From assembly GCA_017541035.1 (NCBI GenBank), contig JAFXZW010000005.1, positions 1-64,000 of the forward strand: a stretch of DNA of 64,000 nt. The letters are read 5' to 3'. This document shows, piece by piece, positions 8,691-17,336 of the stretch (its first letter is position 1; every line of letters begins with the position of its first letter). The notes beneath the pieces are model-generated. The model made no database searches. It was given only the letters and a program-made list of their open reading frames with translations, and was not told where the DNA came from. Position numbers and translations under genes: made by a program. The DNA is from Eubacterium sp. GTDB taxonomy: Bacteria > Bacillota > Clostridia > Lachnospirales > Lachnospiraceae.

Positions 8691-9932
8691 TTATTCGAAT
8701 GGCCGTGCAACGCCCAGAATATACGGATGGGGATTCGACGCCACCCCGTTTCTGTCTGTTACCCGTGGCGGCCAGGACTCGATCACCTTCCCGTTTCCGA
8801 GATAAATAGCCACGTGGATGATGGTGGAATATTGCTTCGAACGGTAGAAAACCAGGTCTCCTCTTTGAATGTCCCGGTAGGAAACGTGCTTCATACTTAC
8901 TTTATTGTACAAAGTACGGGAATCATATTCATTCTCCGGGAGTGCATGGTGCTTCGGTGTGGCCGGTGCAGGATCAAAGCCTGCCGCATACAGACACTGC
9001 ATAACCAGGCCGCTGCAATCGGCGTACTGGCCGGGTGCCATGGACTTGCAGATCTTATATGTGGTTCCTGCATTTTTATAATCATAAGCCCGGCGGATCA
9101 TGGCCTCGATCCTTTCCTCCCTGGTATTGAGATTTCCCGCATACATGGGGCTGATATAGTAACCAGGCATATCCACAAGAGCTTTCGGTTCGGTATCATT
9201 CCGGTCCATCAGTCCGTTTGACTTGAAATGATACGTATGTCCGTCCCGTACCAGCCAGCCATTTACGGCCATTTCCCCGGAATCTGTGAGGAAATAATCT
9301 CCCTCCGGCCGGGACAGAAAGCCGGTCAGCATTTTCCCATCATCGTCAAAAAAATACCATTTACCCCGGATTTCCTCCCAACCGGTAGTCATCATCCCGT
9401 CTTCGCCAAGATAATACCATTCACTTTTCCGTTTCAGCCAGCCTTTTCCCAAAAATCCCCAGCGGGTAAAATAATACCAGCTTCCGTCTGCTTCCCTCCA
9501 TCCGGTACACATTCTGCCATCTGCATCGAAGCAATAACGCTTTCCCTCAATCTCTTCCCAGCCGGTGATCATACGCCCGTCATCACGGAAACAGTACCAT
9601 TCCCCACGGATCATCCGCCAGCCGGATATCGGCATATCCCCATCGGAAACCCAGTACCAGTCATCATCGATCTGATTCCAGCCCGTTTTCCATGGAATCA
9701 GTTCTATCGGAACCGGTTCTTCCACGCAGTGCTCCTCTTCCCTAACCGGTTCTTCCTTCAGATAATCTTCTTCCGGAACCATTTCTTCCGTCAGGTGGTT
9801 TTCTCCCTTAACCTCCGTTATGCTTTCCCCGGCATATACATGGATGTCCGGTACCATCAGAATAAAGGCCAGCCCGGCCAGAAAAATGTTCCGCCCCATC
9901 ATTTTGTATTTTCCGGTATTCTTCTCCCCCAT
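8691..9932 (-). CDS. Secreted cell-wall-binding NlpC/P60 peptidase
   Basis: Likely a surface peptidoglycan endopeptidase of 413 residues. A signal sequence (about 10-34) is followed by an acidic linker rich in Glu and Pro, then about seven 20-residue aromatic cell-wall/choline-binding-type repeats (about 80-245, units such as GWEEIEGKRYCFDADGR). The C-terminal NlpC/P60 domain (about 265-413) has the catalytic Cys306 in ADCSGLV and His373 in HVAIYLGNGKVIES, so it should be active on D-Glu-gamma-diamino-acid bonds. It lies between the radical-SAM pair and the zinc-ribbon gene. Its repeats resemble those of the proteins at 14893-17210, suggesting a shared wall ligand. Confidence 0.88.
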   Translation of the reverse strand: MGEKNTGKYKMMGRNIFLAGLAFILMVPDIHVYAGESITEVKGENHLTEEMVPEEDYLKEEPVREEEHCVEEPVPIELIPWKTGWNQIDDDWYWVSDGDMPISGWRMIRGEWYCFRDDGRMITGWEEIEGKRYCFDADGRMCTGWREADGSWYYFTRWGFLGKGWLKRKSEWYYLGEDGMMTTGWEEIRGKWYFFDDDGKMLTGFLSRPEGDYFLTDSGEMAVNGWLVRDGHTYHFKSNGLMDRNDTEPKALVDMPGYYISPMYAGNLNTREERIEAMIRRAYDYKNAGTTYKICKSMAPGQYADCSGLVMQCLYAAGFDPAPATPKHHALPENEYDSRTLYNKVSMKHVSYRDIQRGDLVFYRSKQYSTIIHVAIYLGNGKVIESWPPRVTDRNGVASNPHPYILGVARPFE

Positions 9933-9974
9933 TCAGCCCTTCCTTTCCGTCTCCGTTATTGCCTGACCCTGCCA

Positions 9975-10691
9975 TCAGAAATCCGTATTCCCCGCCAGAA
10001 TCAGCGAACGGAATTCCTTTCCGTCTTCTCCGCCCGTAAAAGTCTCGAGACGGTGGATATCAAAATGAAAACGGTCATAGGGAATACCAGCCCTGACACA
10101 AAGCTCTCCAAGCACCTGTTCCGGCCGGAGATTCACCTTGCTGCCTGCTGCAAGCAGCATACGGCACTCTTCTCCCTCCATGAAAAGGTTATGGATCATG
10201 GGACGGATATCCGTCATTTCTTCCTTCTTCTTCGTCTTCTTCATGACGAAGATTTCTTTCTCCCGGGAAAGGGATCGTACAAGTTCGGGAAGAGCATCCT
10301 TCCATGTCTTACCGATCTCCCTCTTTCCCTTTTCCGTAAGCGTAATCCGATATTCGGAGGCCGTTACGGCTGCCATGGCATTGATCGCCTTCTCGGGAAG
10401 GATCGATGCATCTATGACACGCATATCCGGAACGCCTGTCTCATTCAGCCGCCTTAAAAATTCCTCCCTTGAAGGAAGGCTCGCAAATTCCGCATCAAAA
10501 TACTCTGCCTCCGACGTCAGCATCAGAGGCATGGGAGCCGCAAAGGAAATGATCTGGTGCGGACTGAGTCCGGCACTGTATGCCACATCCAATCCCGCTC
10601 TTCGGATATTTTTCTGAAAATATCGCATGACGTCCAGATGACTTATGAATTTTAAAGGGCCGGTTTTGGCATATTTCACACGGACCTTCAT
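9975..10691 (-). CDS. TIGR03936 family radical-SAM-associated protein (DUF2344)
   Basis: A 238-residue protein of the DUF2344/TIGR03936 family, whose genes sit beside TIGR03960 radical-SAM genes in many Firmicutes; the molecular role is not established. Recognised by the opening KYAKTGPLKFISHLDVMR and the later LSPHQIISFAAPMPL and LRPEQVLGEL segments. The ATG is at 10691. It is separated from its radical-SAM partner by a 96-bp repeat-derived spacer (10709-10804), which is unusual because in other genomes the two are often fused or adjacent. Confidence 0.85.
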   Translation of the reverse strand: MKVRVKYAKTGPLKFISHLDVMRYFQKNIRRAGLDVAYSAGLSPHQIISFAAPMPLMLTSEAEYFDAEFASLPSREEFLRRLNETGVPDMRVIDASILPEKAINAMAAVTASEYRITLTEKGKREIGKTWKDALPELVRSLSREKEIFVMKKTKKKEEMTDIRPMIHNLFMEGEECRMLLAAGSKVNLRPEQVLGELCVRAGIPYDRFHFDIHRLETFTGGEDGKEFRSLILAGNTDF

Positions 10692-10708
10692 TTTACCCTC
10701 CTGTAAAT

Positions 10709-10804
10709 AGATTCTTCGGCCTTACGGCCTCAGAATGACAATGCTCCTAAGAATGACATCAGTGCTGCCCCTTGTCATCCTGAGCACGCAGTGCGAAGGA
10801 TCTT
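10709..10804. repeat. Paired inverted copies of a dispersed ~32-bp repeat
   Basis: Two degenerate palindromic units face each other: 10709-10740 (AGATTCTTCG, hairpin core GCCTTACGGC, CTCAGAATGACA) and 10773-10804 (TGTCATCCTGAG, core CACGCAGTGC, GAAGGATCTT). The second is the inverted form of the first with a different core. Between them is another fragment of the same motif (AAGAATGACA). The pair has the look of a REP- or MITE-like element and forms strong hairpins between the two radical-SAM-linked genes. Related copies appear at 19455-19494 and 20473-20498. Confidence 0.7.
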
Positions 10805-10806
10805 TA

Positions 10807-12708
10807 TTAAGACATTACCGGGCAACCGCCTTCAAAGAAGCCTGCCGCTCCGCATCCGGAGCAGCGTTCCCGGCAGTTTCCCGTAGTCTCTTCCCTCTTT
10901 GCCTTTTCCCATTCTCCGGCCAGAAATGCCTTCGAAACGCCACAGTCGATATGATCCCAGGGAAAAACCTCCTCCGGCGAACGCTCCCTTGTCAGATAAA
11001 AGGACGTATCGATTCCCAGCTTCTCTACCGCGTTTCTGTAACGATCCATGGAGAAGAATTCCGTCCAGGCATCGAAGATACCGCCCTGACGGTAAACCTC
11101 CAGCACCAGTGCGGAAAGGCGTCTGTCACCCCGGGCATAGATTCCCTCTATGAGAGAAATGTCCTCATCATGATACATGAAGCGCATACGTTTTGCGTTT
11201 TTCTGCTGCCGGAAATGATCCTTTGCGTGGCCAGCATGACTCAGATAGGTCTTGCGATCCAGCATGGGTGCCCACTGGAAGGGTGTAAAGGGTTTCGGAA
11301 CAAAATACGAAGCAGACGCAGTAATGGAAAGGCTTCCCACCCTTTCCTCCTTGGGAACGGTATCAAAATAAACTTCGGAGATCTTTTCACAGAGCTCCGG
11401 AATTCCCTCCACATCTTCCGGAGTTTCCGTAGGAAGTCCCATCATGAAATAAAGCTTCACCTTGTTCCAACCGCCGCGGAAGGCCTGCTCCACGCCCCCC
11501 AGGATATCCTCCTCCGTGAGTCCCTTGTTGATCACATTTCGAAGGCGCTGGGTTCCGGCTTCAGGTGCGAAGGTCAGAGACACCTTATGAATGTCCTGTA
11601 CCTTCTGCATAACATCCAGAGAAAAGGCGTCGACCCGGAGAGACGGCAGGGATACCTGCACATGTTCTCTGTCAATCTTCTCCACCAGATAATCCATCAG
11701 ACGCGGAAGGCCTTCAAAATCGCTGGTAGAAAGAGAGCTGATGGATATTTCATCATATCCCGTATTCTGCAGCATGGTGTCCACATAGCTTTCCACAAGC
11801 TCCACCGGCTTTTGTCTTGTGGGCCGGTAGATCATGCCTGCCTGACAGAAACGGCAGCCGCGGATGCAGCCCCGCATCACCTCCAGAACCACCCTGTCCT
11901 GGGTAGCCCGCAGGAAAGGAACCACCGGCTTCATGGGATAAGGCGCTTCCTCAAAATTCGTGACGATCACTTTTTTTACCTGCTTCGGAACCCCGTCTTC
12001 TGCAGGTGTAATCGACTCTACGGTCCCGTCCGGATGGTAGCTGACGGTATAAAGTGAAGGTACATACATACCCTCAATCCCGGCAGCACGTAACAGAAAA
12101 TCCTTCCGGCTCATATCCGAATGCTTGTACTCCTTATAGAGTGCGAACAATTCTCCATATCGGGCCTCTCCTTCTCCGATGTAGAAAATGTCGAAGAAGT
12201 CCGCGATCGGTTCCGGATTATAAGTACAGGGGCCACCTCCGATCACGATGGGATCACTTTTTTCTCGATCCGTACTGAAAAGAGGAATACCGGACAGATC
12301 GATCACCTGAAGGATATTTGTATAGCACATTTCATACTGGATTGTGATACCCAGAAAATCAAATTCACGGATGGGGGTCTGGGATTCAAGCGAAAAAAGC
12401 GGGATGCTCTGCTCCCGCATGATCCGGTCCAGATCCGGCCAGGGACTGTAAACCCGCTCACACCAGGTATCCTCCCGACGGTTAAACATGTCATAGAGGA
12501 TCTGTATTCCCAGATAGGACATACCGATCTCATACACATCAGGAAAACACATGGCGATACGGATATCCACCTGTTTGGGATCCTTCACCACCATATTCAG
12601 TTCATGGCCGATGTACCGGGACGGTTTATCCACCGTCATCAGTATCTCATCGGACAGAGCAAGCTTAGTCATGCAGAGCATATCTCCCACTTTTTTGAAA
12701 TAATCCAA
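10807..12708 (-). CDS. TIGR03960 family B12-binding-like radical SAM protein
   Basis: Radical SAM enzyme of 633 residues or fewer. An N-terminal cobalamin-binding-like Rossmann region (about 50-180, with MSYLGIQILYDMFNRR) precedes a radical SAM core with the cluster motif CIRGCRFCQAG (CxxxCxxC), then SLPSLRVDAFS, TFAPEAGTQRLR and KLYFMMGLPTE strands typical of methylthiotransferase-like barrels. The substrate of this family is not established; frequent linkage to rplU and RNase G suggests an RNA or ribosome target. The start is uncertain: the ATG at 12672 (MTKLALSDEIL) also has a GGGAG upstream. The last codons abut the repeat at 10709-10804. Confidence 0.88.
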   Translation of the reverse strand: MDYFKKVGDMLCMTKLALSDEILMTVDKPSRYIGHELNMVVKDPKQVDIRIAMCFPDVYEIGMSYLGIQILYDMFNRREDTWCERVYSPWPDLDRIMREQSIPLFSLESQTPIREFDFLGITIQYEMCYTNILQVIDLSGIPLFSTDREKSDPIVIGGGPCTYNPEPIADFFDIFYIGEGEARYGELFALYKEYKHSDMSRKDFLLRAAGIEGMYVPSLYTVSYHPDGTVESITPAEDGVPKQVKKVIVTNFEEAPYPMKPVVPFLRATQDRVVLEVMRGCIRGCRFCQAGMIYRPTRQKPVELVESYVDTMLQNTGYDEISISSLSTSDFEGLPRLMDYLVEKIDREHVQVSLPSLRVDAFSLDVMQKVQDIHKVSLTFAPEAGTQRLRNVINKGLTEEDILGGVEQAFRGGWNKVKLYFMMGLPTETPEDVEGIPELCEKISEVYFDTVPKEERVGSLSITASASYFVPKPFTPFQWAPMLDRKTYLSHAGHAKDHFRQQKNAKRMRFMYHDEDISLIEGIYARGDRRLSALVLEVYRQGGIFDAWTEFFSMDRYRNAVEKLGIDTSFYLTRERSPEEVFPWDHIDCGVSKAFLAGEWEKAKREETTGNCRERCSGCGAAGFFEGGCPVMS

Positions 12709-12737
12709 ACATTATCTATTCACGTACCAGTTTTTGA

Positions 12738-14102
12738 TCAGTTCTTGAAGCTGTGTACCGGTGCCGGGATCCTTCCCTTACGGTTGATCAGAGCCTCACA
12801 GCCGTAGGGATTAACAGCCATTATGGGTGCCGAGCCCAAAAGGCCGCCGAACTCCGCACTGTCACCGACTGTCTTACCGATCACCGGTATGATGCGCACA
12901 GCCGTGGTCTTCTGATTGATCATTCCGATGGCCATTTCATCCGCAATGATACCTGAAATCGTGGATGCCTTTGTATCACCCGGAATTGCGATCATGTCAA
13001 GGCCTACGGAACAAACACAGGTCATGGCCTCCAGTTTTTCGATGGAAAGCGCCCCATTTTTTGCTGCATCGATCATCCCCTGATCCTCACTGACAGGAAT
13101 AAATGCGCCGGAAAGGCCGCCCACATAGGAGGATGCCATGATTCCGCCCTTCTTCACCTGATCATTCAGCAGGGCAAGAGCCGCCGTAGTCCCGGGAGCA
13201 CCCGCCTTTTCCACTCCGATCTCCTGCAGGATATCTGCTACGGAATCTCCGATAGCCGGTGTCGGAGCAAGGGAAAGATCCACAATTCCGAAAGGAACAC
13301 CCAGACGTCTGGACGCTTCCTTTGCCACAAGCTGACCCACACGGGTGATCTTAAAAGCAGTCTTCTTAATGGTTTCACAAAGGACCTCAAAGGATTCTCC
13401 CCTGATTTCGGAAAGAACACTGCGCATCACACCCGGGCCGCTGACGCCCACATTGATAACACAGTCTCCCTCGGTCACGCCATGGAAAGCGCCTGCCATA
13501 AAGGGATTATCATCCGGTGCATTACAGAATACCACCAGCTTGGCACAGCCGATGGAATCATTATCCTTTGTCTTTTCCGCAGTTTCGCGGATGATCTCAC
13601 CCATCAGACGGACAGCATCCATGTCAATACCGGTCTTGGTGGATCCCAGATTAATGGAACTGCAGACCACATCCGTTTCGGCAAGAGCCTGCGGGATGGA
13701 ACGGATCAGCAGTTCATCCGCTGTGGTCATGGCCTTTGATACCAGTGCGGAATAACCTCCCAGGAAGTTTACTCCCACCTCAGCTGCTGCCCGGTTCAGC
13801 GTCTTTGCAATCTCGACGTAATCCTCGGATGTTTTACATACGGATCCGCCCACCAGAGAAATGGGAGTTACAGAGATCCGCTTGTGAACAATGGGAATCC
13901 CGTACATTTCCGTGATCGCCCGACCGGTCTTTACCAGATCCTTTGCACGGGTGGTGATCTTCGTGTAGATCCTGTCACAGGTCTCCTTCAGATCCGCCCC
14001 TACACAGTCCAGCAGGCTGATCCCCATGGTGATCGTCCGGACATCCAGATTCATCCGGCTGATCATTTCATTTGTTTCCAGAACTTCGTTTAAAGTAATC
14101 AT
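12738..14102 (-). CDS. PFL family protein (DUF711/UPF0210)
   Basis: A 454-residue protein of the DUF711/UPF0210 family, whose structure is related to pyruvate formate-lyase-type folds but whose reaction is unknown. Family features include [10 protein letters not shown] near the start, the glycine-rich [14 protein letters not shown], and [21 protein letters not shown]. It has full family length with no break. The ATG at 14102 follows a CGGAGGAA site. In many bacteria this gene is paired with a small ACT-domain gene, as here, but the two are separated by a 350-bp tandem hairpin array. Confidence 0.92.
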   Translation of the reverse strand: MITLNEVLETNEMISRMNLDVRTITMGISLLDCVGADLKETCDRIYTKITTRAKDLVKTGRAITEMYGIPIVHKRISVTPISLVGGSVCKTSEDYVEIAKTLNRAAAEVGVNFLGGYSALVSKAMTTADELLIRSIPQALAETDVVCSSINLGSTKTGIDMDAVRLMGEIIRETAEKTKDNDSIGCAKLVVFCNAPDDNPFMAGAFHGVTEGDCVINVGVSGPGVMRSVLSEIRGESFEVLCETIKKTAFKITRVGQLVAKEASRRLGVPFGIVDLSLAPTPAIGDSVADILQEIGVEKAGAPGTTAALALLNDQVKKGGIMASSYVGGLSGAFIPVSEDQGMIDAAKNGALSIEKLEAMTCVCSVGLDMIAIPGDTKASTISGIIADEMAIGMINQKTTAVRIIPVIGKTVGDSAEFGGLLGSAPIMAVNPYGCEALINRKGRIPAPVHSFKN

Positions 14103-14112
14103 TTATTCCTCC

Positions 14113-14460
14113 GCGGTTGGGCATTGTACGGCCTTTCTGCGTGGCATCGGTTTGCCACGCAGTAATCCGCCTTCGGCGGACAATTGATTCGCAATTGGGC
14201 ATTGTACGGGTCTAAAATTCCTGAAGGGAATTTTAGACCAGCCTTACTGCGCGGCATCGGTCTGCCACGCAGTAATCCGCCTTCGGCGGACAATTGATTC
14301 GCAATTGGGCATTGTACGGGTCTAAAATTCCTGAAGGGAATTTTAGACCAGCCTTTCTGCGTGGCATCGGTCTGCCACGCAGTAATCCGCCTGCGGCGGA
14401 CAATTGCTTCGCAATTGGGCATTGTACGGGTCTAAAATTCCTGAAGGGAATTTTAGACCC
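14113..14460. repeat. 110-bp tandem array of four small palindromes
   Basis: A truncated 78-bp unit (14117-14194) is followed by two full 110-bp units starting at 14195 and 14305 and a partial one from 14415. Each full unit holds four palindromes: TCTAAAATTCC/GGAATTTTAGA, GCGTGGCA/TGCCACGC, CCGCC/GGCGG and CAATTG/CAATTG. The first unit lacks the TCTAAAATTCC palindrome. The array fills the space between the ACT gene and its PFL partner. The ACT stop codon lies inside the last palindrome. Sequence differences between units mostly preserve pairing. Confidence 0.9.
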
Positions 14461-14725
14461 TGTGCATCATATCGAATATTTCTTCTTTTTGTGTTTTGAT
14501 CTGGACTCCGATCTCATGGCCGACGGAGGTGAGTTCCCGGGCGATTTCCTCGTGAGACTTGGCCGTCTTATCTGTATCCACGATCATCATCATGTTAAAG
14601 TACCCCTGCATCGTCGTCTGGGTGATGTCACAGATATTGATATTATTGCTGGCGAGATAATTGCAGACCTTGGCAATGATGCCCACGGTATCCTTTCCCA
14701 CCACGGTAATGATAGTTCTTGACAT
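14453..14725 (-). CDS. ACT domain protein (UPF0237 family)
   Basis: A 90-residue single ACT domain, beginning MSRTIITVVGKDTVGIIAK, the signature of the UPF0237 group. ACT domains usually bind amino acids, so it may be the regulatory partner of the PFL-family protein. Two ATGs are possible; the one at 14725 has correct spacing from the AAAGGAG site, while the one at 14731 is only three bases from it. The last codons and the stop lie in the terminal palindrome of the repeat array. The promoter is at 14830-14858. Confidence 0.88.
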   Translation of the reverse strand: MSRTIITVVGKDTVGIIAKVCNYLASNNINICDITQTTMQGYFNMMMIVDTDKTAKSHEEIARELTSVGHEIGVQIKTQKEEIFDMMHRV

Positions 14726-14809
14726 TTCCATTTACTCCTTTCCGATCATTCCCATCCGCATCTCTCGCACCGGATCTTCTCATTCATAACGGAAGAAAGA
14801 GCAGAGAAA

Positions 14810-14858
14810 GGACGGGAACCGCTCTCCCTATTATAGCGATTCCCGTCCCCTGTTTCAA
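14810..14858 (-). promoter_or_regulatory. ACT-PFL promoter embedded in an inverted repeat
   Basis: TTGAAA (-35, 14853-14858) and TATAAT (-10, 14830-14835) on the minus strand have a 17-bp spacer. A 14-base inverted repeat with one mismatch (14810-14823 and 14835-14848, core GGACGGGAA/TTCCCGTCC) places one arm in the spacer and the other downstream of the -10. It could be an operator. It could also terminate incoming transcripts from 14893-17210, because a TTTCTCT tract follows it. Confidence 0.75.
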
Positions 14859-14892
14859 TGACTAATGATAAATAAATCCTTAGGTCTTTTGC

Positions 14893-16023
14893 TTATTCCT
14901 CTGCAAGCTCCGGAGCATCCGAAAAGTCATCAAACTCGATTATGCTTGCATCGCCCTCAAGCGGCTGATTAACCGTGAGGATCGTAAAGTATCCCTGTGC
15001 CTCCGGAGAAACTACCTTTGCATAAGCGAGAATACGATAATTCGTTCCTGCTACCACCTGTGTTCCCAGTACAGCGAGTGCCTTATAGTCTACACCCTCA
15101 AGTGCGGTAGTAGCCGCATCAAATGCCTTTAATGCATCATCGATCACCTTGTCATTACTGGAAAGGAAAATGGATACCGGAGTGGTAAATCCACCGGCCA
15201 GGCCCTCTTCCGTAACTTCCGCATTCGAGATATCAATGTCCGTGATCCTGCAGTTTCCTTCCAGATCCTCATATATCGTAACAATCGCATACTGAGTGAA
15301 CGGAGGATTGACTATCAGAGTTTCCTTGCATAAGAACCGATGGTTCACACCTGCTACGACCTGGCTGCCGAGGCATGCAAGGGGTTCATAGCTGGCACCG
15401 GCCATTCCTGAGGTTGCCTTATCAAAAACCTCAAGTTCATGCTTCGTAAACATATCCGCCATCGGATCTGTCCAGCTTCCGGATTCGATCACTTCCGGAC
15501 CCGGATCAACCAGTACGCCGTTGTCATCAAAGGTATAAGCAACACCTTCGATCTCTACTTCGCCCGTTACCATGAAACCACCGATTTCATCCAAGTAGTA
15601 AAAGTCATCATCTTCACTGTACCAACCGGTTATCATGTATCCGTCTTTGTAATCGAAGACATACCACAGACCGCCGATCTTCTTCCAGCCGGTCTGCATT
15701 GCTCCGCCCTTAAAGTAATACCATTCTCCGCTGATCTTCTTCCAGCCGTTTACCATGGCGCCGTTCTTTCCGAGATAGTACCACTTGCCGTTTTCCGAGA
15801 TCCAGCCGGTAAACATGTAGCCGTAATCATCAAAGTAGTACCACTTTCCACCGTCTTTTACCCATTCATTCGCTGCATAGGAACCATCCGAGTAGGAATA
15901 CCACCAGCCCTTGCTGCTCTTCTTCCATGTTCCGGTTGCAGCTTCCGATCCGATGGCTACTACCTGCGGCAGCATAAGTCCCGCTGCCAGTGCCGCACAG
16001 CACAGTTTCCTGAATCTTTTCAT
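14893..16023 (-). CDS. Surface protein: cell-wall-binding repeats plus two cystatin-like modules
   Basis: Secreted 376-residue protein. Signal peptide about 1-29; about six aromatic cell-wall-binding repeats at 31-172 (units such as GWISENGKWYYLGKNGAM); then two related modules at about 192-265 and 293-365. Each module has a predicted helix followed by a strand containing QVVAG (221-225 in GSQVVAGVNHRF, 322-326 in GTQVVAGTNYRI) and a second strand pair. QVVAGTNY is the inhibitory-loop signature of cystatins and the helix-then-strand order also matches that fold, so a cystatin-like fold is inferred. It is downstream of a close paralog, 81 bp away, probably in one operon. Confidence 0.85.
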   Translation of the reverse strand: MKRFRKLCCAALAAGLMLPQVVAIGSEAATGTWKKSSKGWWYSYSDGSYAANEWVKDGGKWYYFDDYGYMFTGWISENGKWYYLGKNGAMVNGWKKISGEWYYFKGGAMQTGWKKIGGLWYVFDYKDGYMITGWYSEDDDFYYLDEIGGFMVTGEVEIEGVAYTFDDNGVLVDPGPEVIESGSWTDPMADMFTKHELEVFDKATSGMAGASYEPLACLGSQVVAGVNHRFLCKETLIVNPPFTQYAIVTIYEDLEGNCRITDIDISNAEVTEEGLAGGFTTPVSIFLSSNDKVIDDALKAFDAATTALEGVDYKALAVLGTQVVAGTNYRILAYAKVVSPEAQGYFTILTVNQPLEGDASIIEFDDFSDAPELAEE

Positions 16024-16103
16024 TTTGATTACCTCCTCATTCTGAAATGATTATGATATACATGATACGTTTCCTGTTTCGGTCTTTATGGAAAAGAAAT
16101 CAA

Positions 16104-17210
16104 TCAGTCCTCAAATGTAGAAACTTCGGATACTTCCGCACTTCCTTCCAGCGGCTGGTAAACCGTTACAACGGCAAAGAATTCATCTGCATCCGCATCG
16201 GCTACCTTGGCGTAGCAAAGGATATGATAATTCATACCTGCTACCACCTGCTCACCCAGAACGGCCAGCGGCTCATATTCCACGCCGGCAAAGCCTTCCA
16301 TGGCAGAATCAAAAGCCTTCAGTGCATTATCGATCACGATATCATCACTGGAAAGGAAAATGGAAACAGGCTCCACATAACTGCCATCGAGGCCGGCTTC
16401 CGGAGCGTCGATTCCGCATGACAGAACATTCGAGATCATGGCATTTCCTTCCGGAGTCACATAAACCGTTACGATCACATAATAGGTGATCGGATCGAGT
16501 ACAGTCAGAGTCTCCTTGCAGAGGAATCCATAATTGGTACCTTCTACAACCTGGCTTCCCAGGAAGGCCATTGCCTCAAAGGATCCGCCCGCATAGGTAG
16601 CAGCAGCCCTGTCAAAGATTGCCTGCTGTGCTTCCGTTAACGGCTGAGCCTCAGGCTCCGTCCAGCCACCGGGCTGGAAAGGACCGGGAACGACTTCCGG
16701 GATCAGAACACCGTCATCCCCAAAGTGTGCGGTAAGTCCTTCGATCACATAGTCACCGGTTACCATTTCACCGTCTTCCGTGAAATAATACTGTAAATCG
16801 TCAATAACCTGCCAGCCGGTAACCATTGCGCCATTCTTATCAAAATAGTACCAGCTGCCGGTGATCTTCTTCCAGCCGGTTACCATCGCGCCGTTCTTGC
16901 CGAGATAATACCACTCACCGCCGTCCTTCACCCAGCCGGTTGCCATTGCGCCGTTCTTGCCGAGATAGTACCACTTGCCTTTTTCCGAGATCCAGCCGGT
17001 AAACATGTAGCCGAAATCATCAAAGTAGTACCACTTTCCACCGTCTTTTACCCATTCATTCGCTGCATAGGAACCATCCGAGTAGGAATACCACCAGCCA
17101 TAGCTGCTCTTCTTCCATGTTCCCTCTGCTGCAAATGCGCTCATAGCCAGCCCCTGTGTGAGCATCCCCACGGTCAGCAGCGTACAGCAAATCTTCCTGA
17201 ACTTTTTCAT
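16104..17210 (-). CDS. Paralogous surface protein with cell-wall repeats and two cystatin-like modules
   Basis: A 368-residue paralog of the downstream product. Signal peptide about 1-28, with the likely cleavage after AFA. Aromatic wall-binding repeats span about 30-172 and are nearly identical to the paralog in the first three units (WYSYSDGSYAANEWVKDGGK). Two C-terminal cystatin-like modules follow at about 190-263 and 292-364, with QVVEG (220-224) and QVVAG (321-325). The promoter is probably at 17262. The two genes look like a recent tandem duplication in which the repeats stayed similar and the modules diverged. Protease inhibition is inferred from the motif only. Confidence 0.85.
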   Translation of the reverse strand: MKKFRKICCTLLTVGMLTQGLAMSAFAAEGTWKKSSYGWWYSYSDGSYAANEWVKDGGKWYYFDDFGYMFTGWISEKGKWYYLGKNGAMATGWVKDGGEWYYLGKNGAMVTGWKKITGSWYYFDKNGAMVTGWQVIDDLQYYFTEDGEMVTGDYVIEGLTAHFGDDGVLIPEVVPGPFQPGGWTEPEAQPLTEAQQAIFDRAAATYAGGSFEAMAFLGSQVVEGTNYGFLCKETLTVLDPITYYVIVTVYVTPEGNAMISNVLSCGIDAPEAGLDGSYVEPVSIFLSSDDIVIDNALKAFDSAMEGFAGVEYEPLAVLGEQVVAGMNYHILCYAKVADADADEFFAVVTVYQPLEGSAEVSEVSTFED

Positions 17211-17261
17211 CCTTTTAACCTCCTTTTGTGTATCGTCCTGTTACTCTCATAGAACGGATTC

Positions 17262-17270
17262 ATTATAACA
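17262..17270 (-). promoter_or_regulatory. Extended -10 promoter of the cystatin-like pair
   Basis: TGTTATAAT on the minus strand is a perfect extended -10, with the TATAAT hexamer at 17262-17267. No good -35 lies at the right distance, which is tolerated for extended -10 promoters. It is 52 bp upstream of the start at 17210. Confidence 0.6.
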
Positions 17271-17310
17271 CAAAGCCTGTTCAAAAACGACATTTATTTA
17301 CAAATCCATT

Positions 17311-17336
17311 AAAAAAAATTGTCAGATTTCCACAAT
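17311..17336 (-). terminator. Weak-stem terminator of the YycJ-like gene
   Basis: ATTGT (17332-17336 as read on the minus strand) pairs with ACAAT (17318-17322) and is followed by a run of eight T. The stem is only 5 bp but the T-run is strong. The stop codon of the metallohydrolase lies in the loop. Confidence 0.45.

Noticed and set aside
9228..10457. A 409-codon plus-strand frame
   Set aside because: Antisense to the wall-repeat and TIGR03936 genes; the apparent repeats mirror the aromatic repeats of the real gene.
10735..12057. A 440-codon plus-strand frame
   Set aside because: Opposite the TIGR03960 radical-SAM gene and starting inside the repeat; the product has no family features.
14099..14422. 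A minus-strand frame of 107 codons within the hairpin array
   Set aside because: It is generated by the 110-bp repeat itself, and the product merely repeats the unit. No ribosome binding site.
14113..14460. CRISPR array
   Set aside because: The units are 110 bp and nearly identical throughout, with no short repeats separated by unique spacers and no cas genes.
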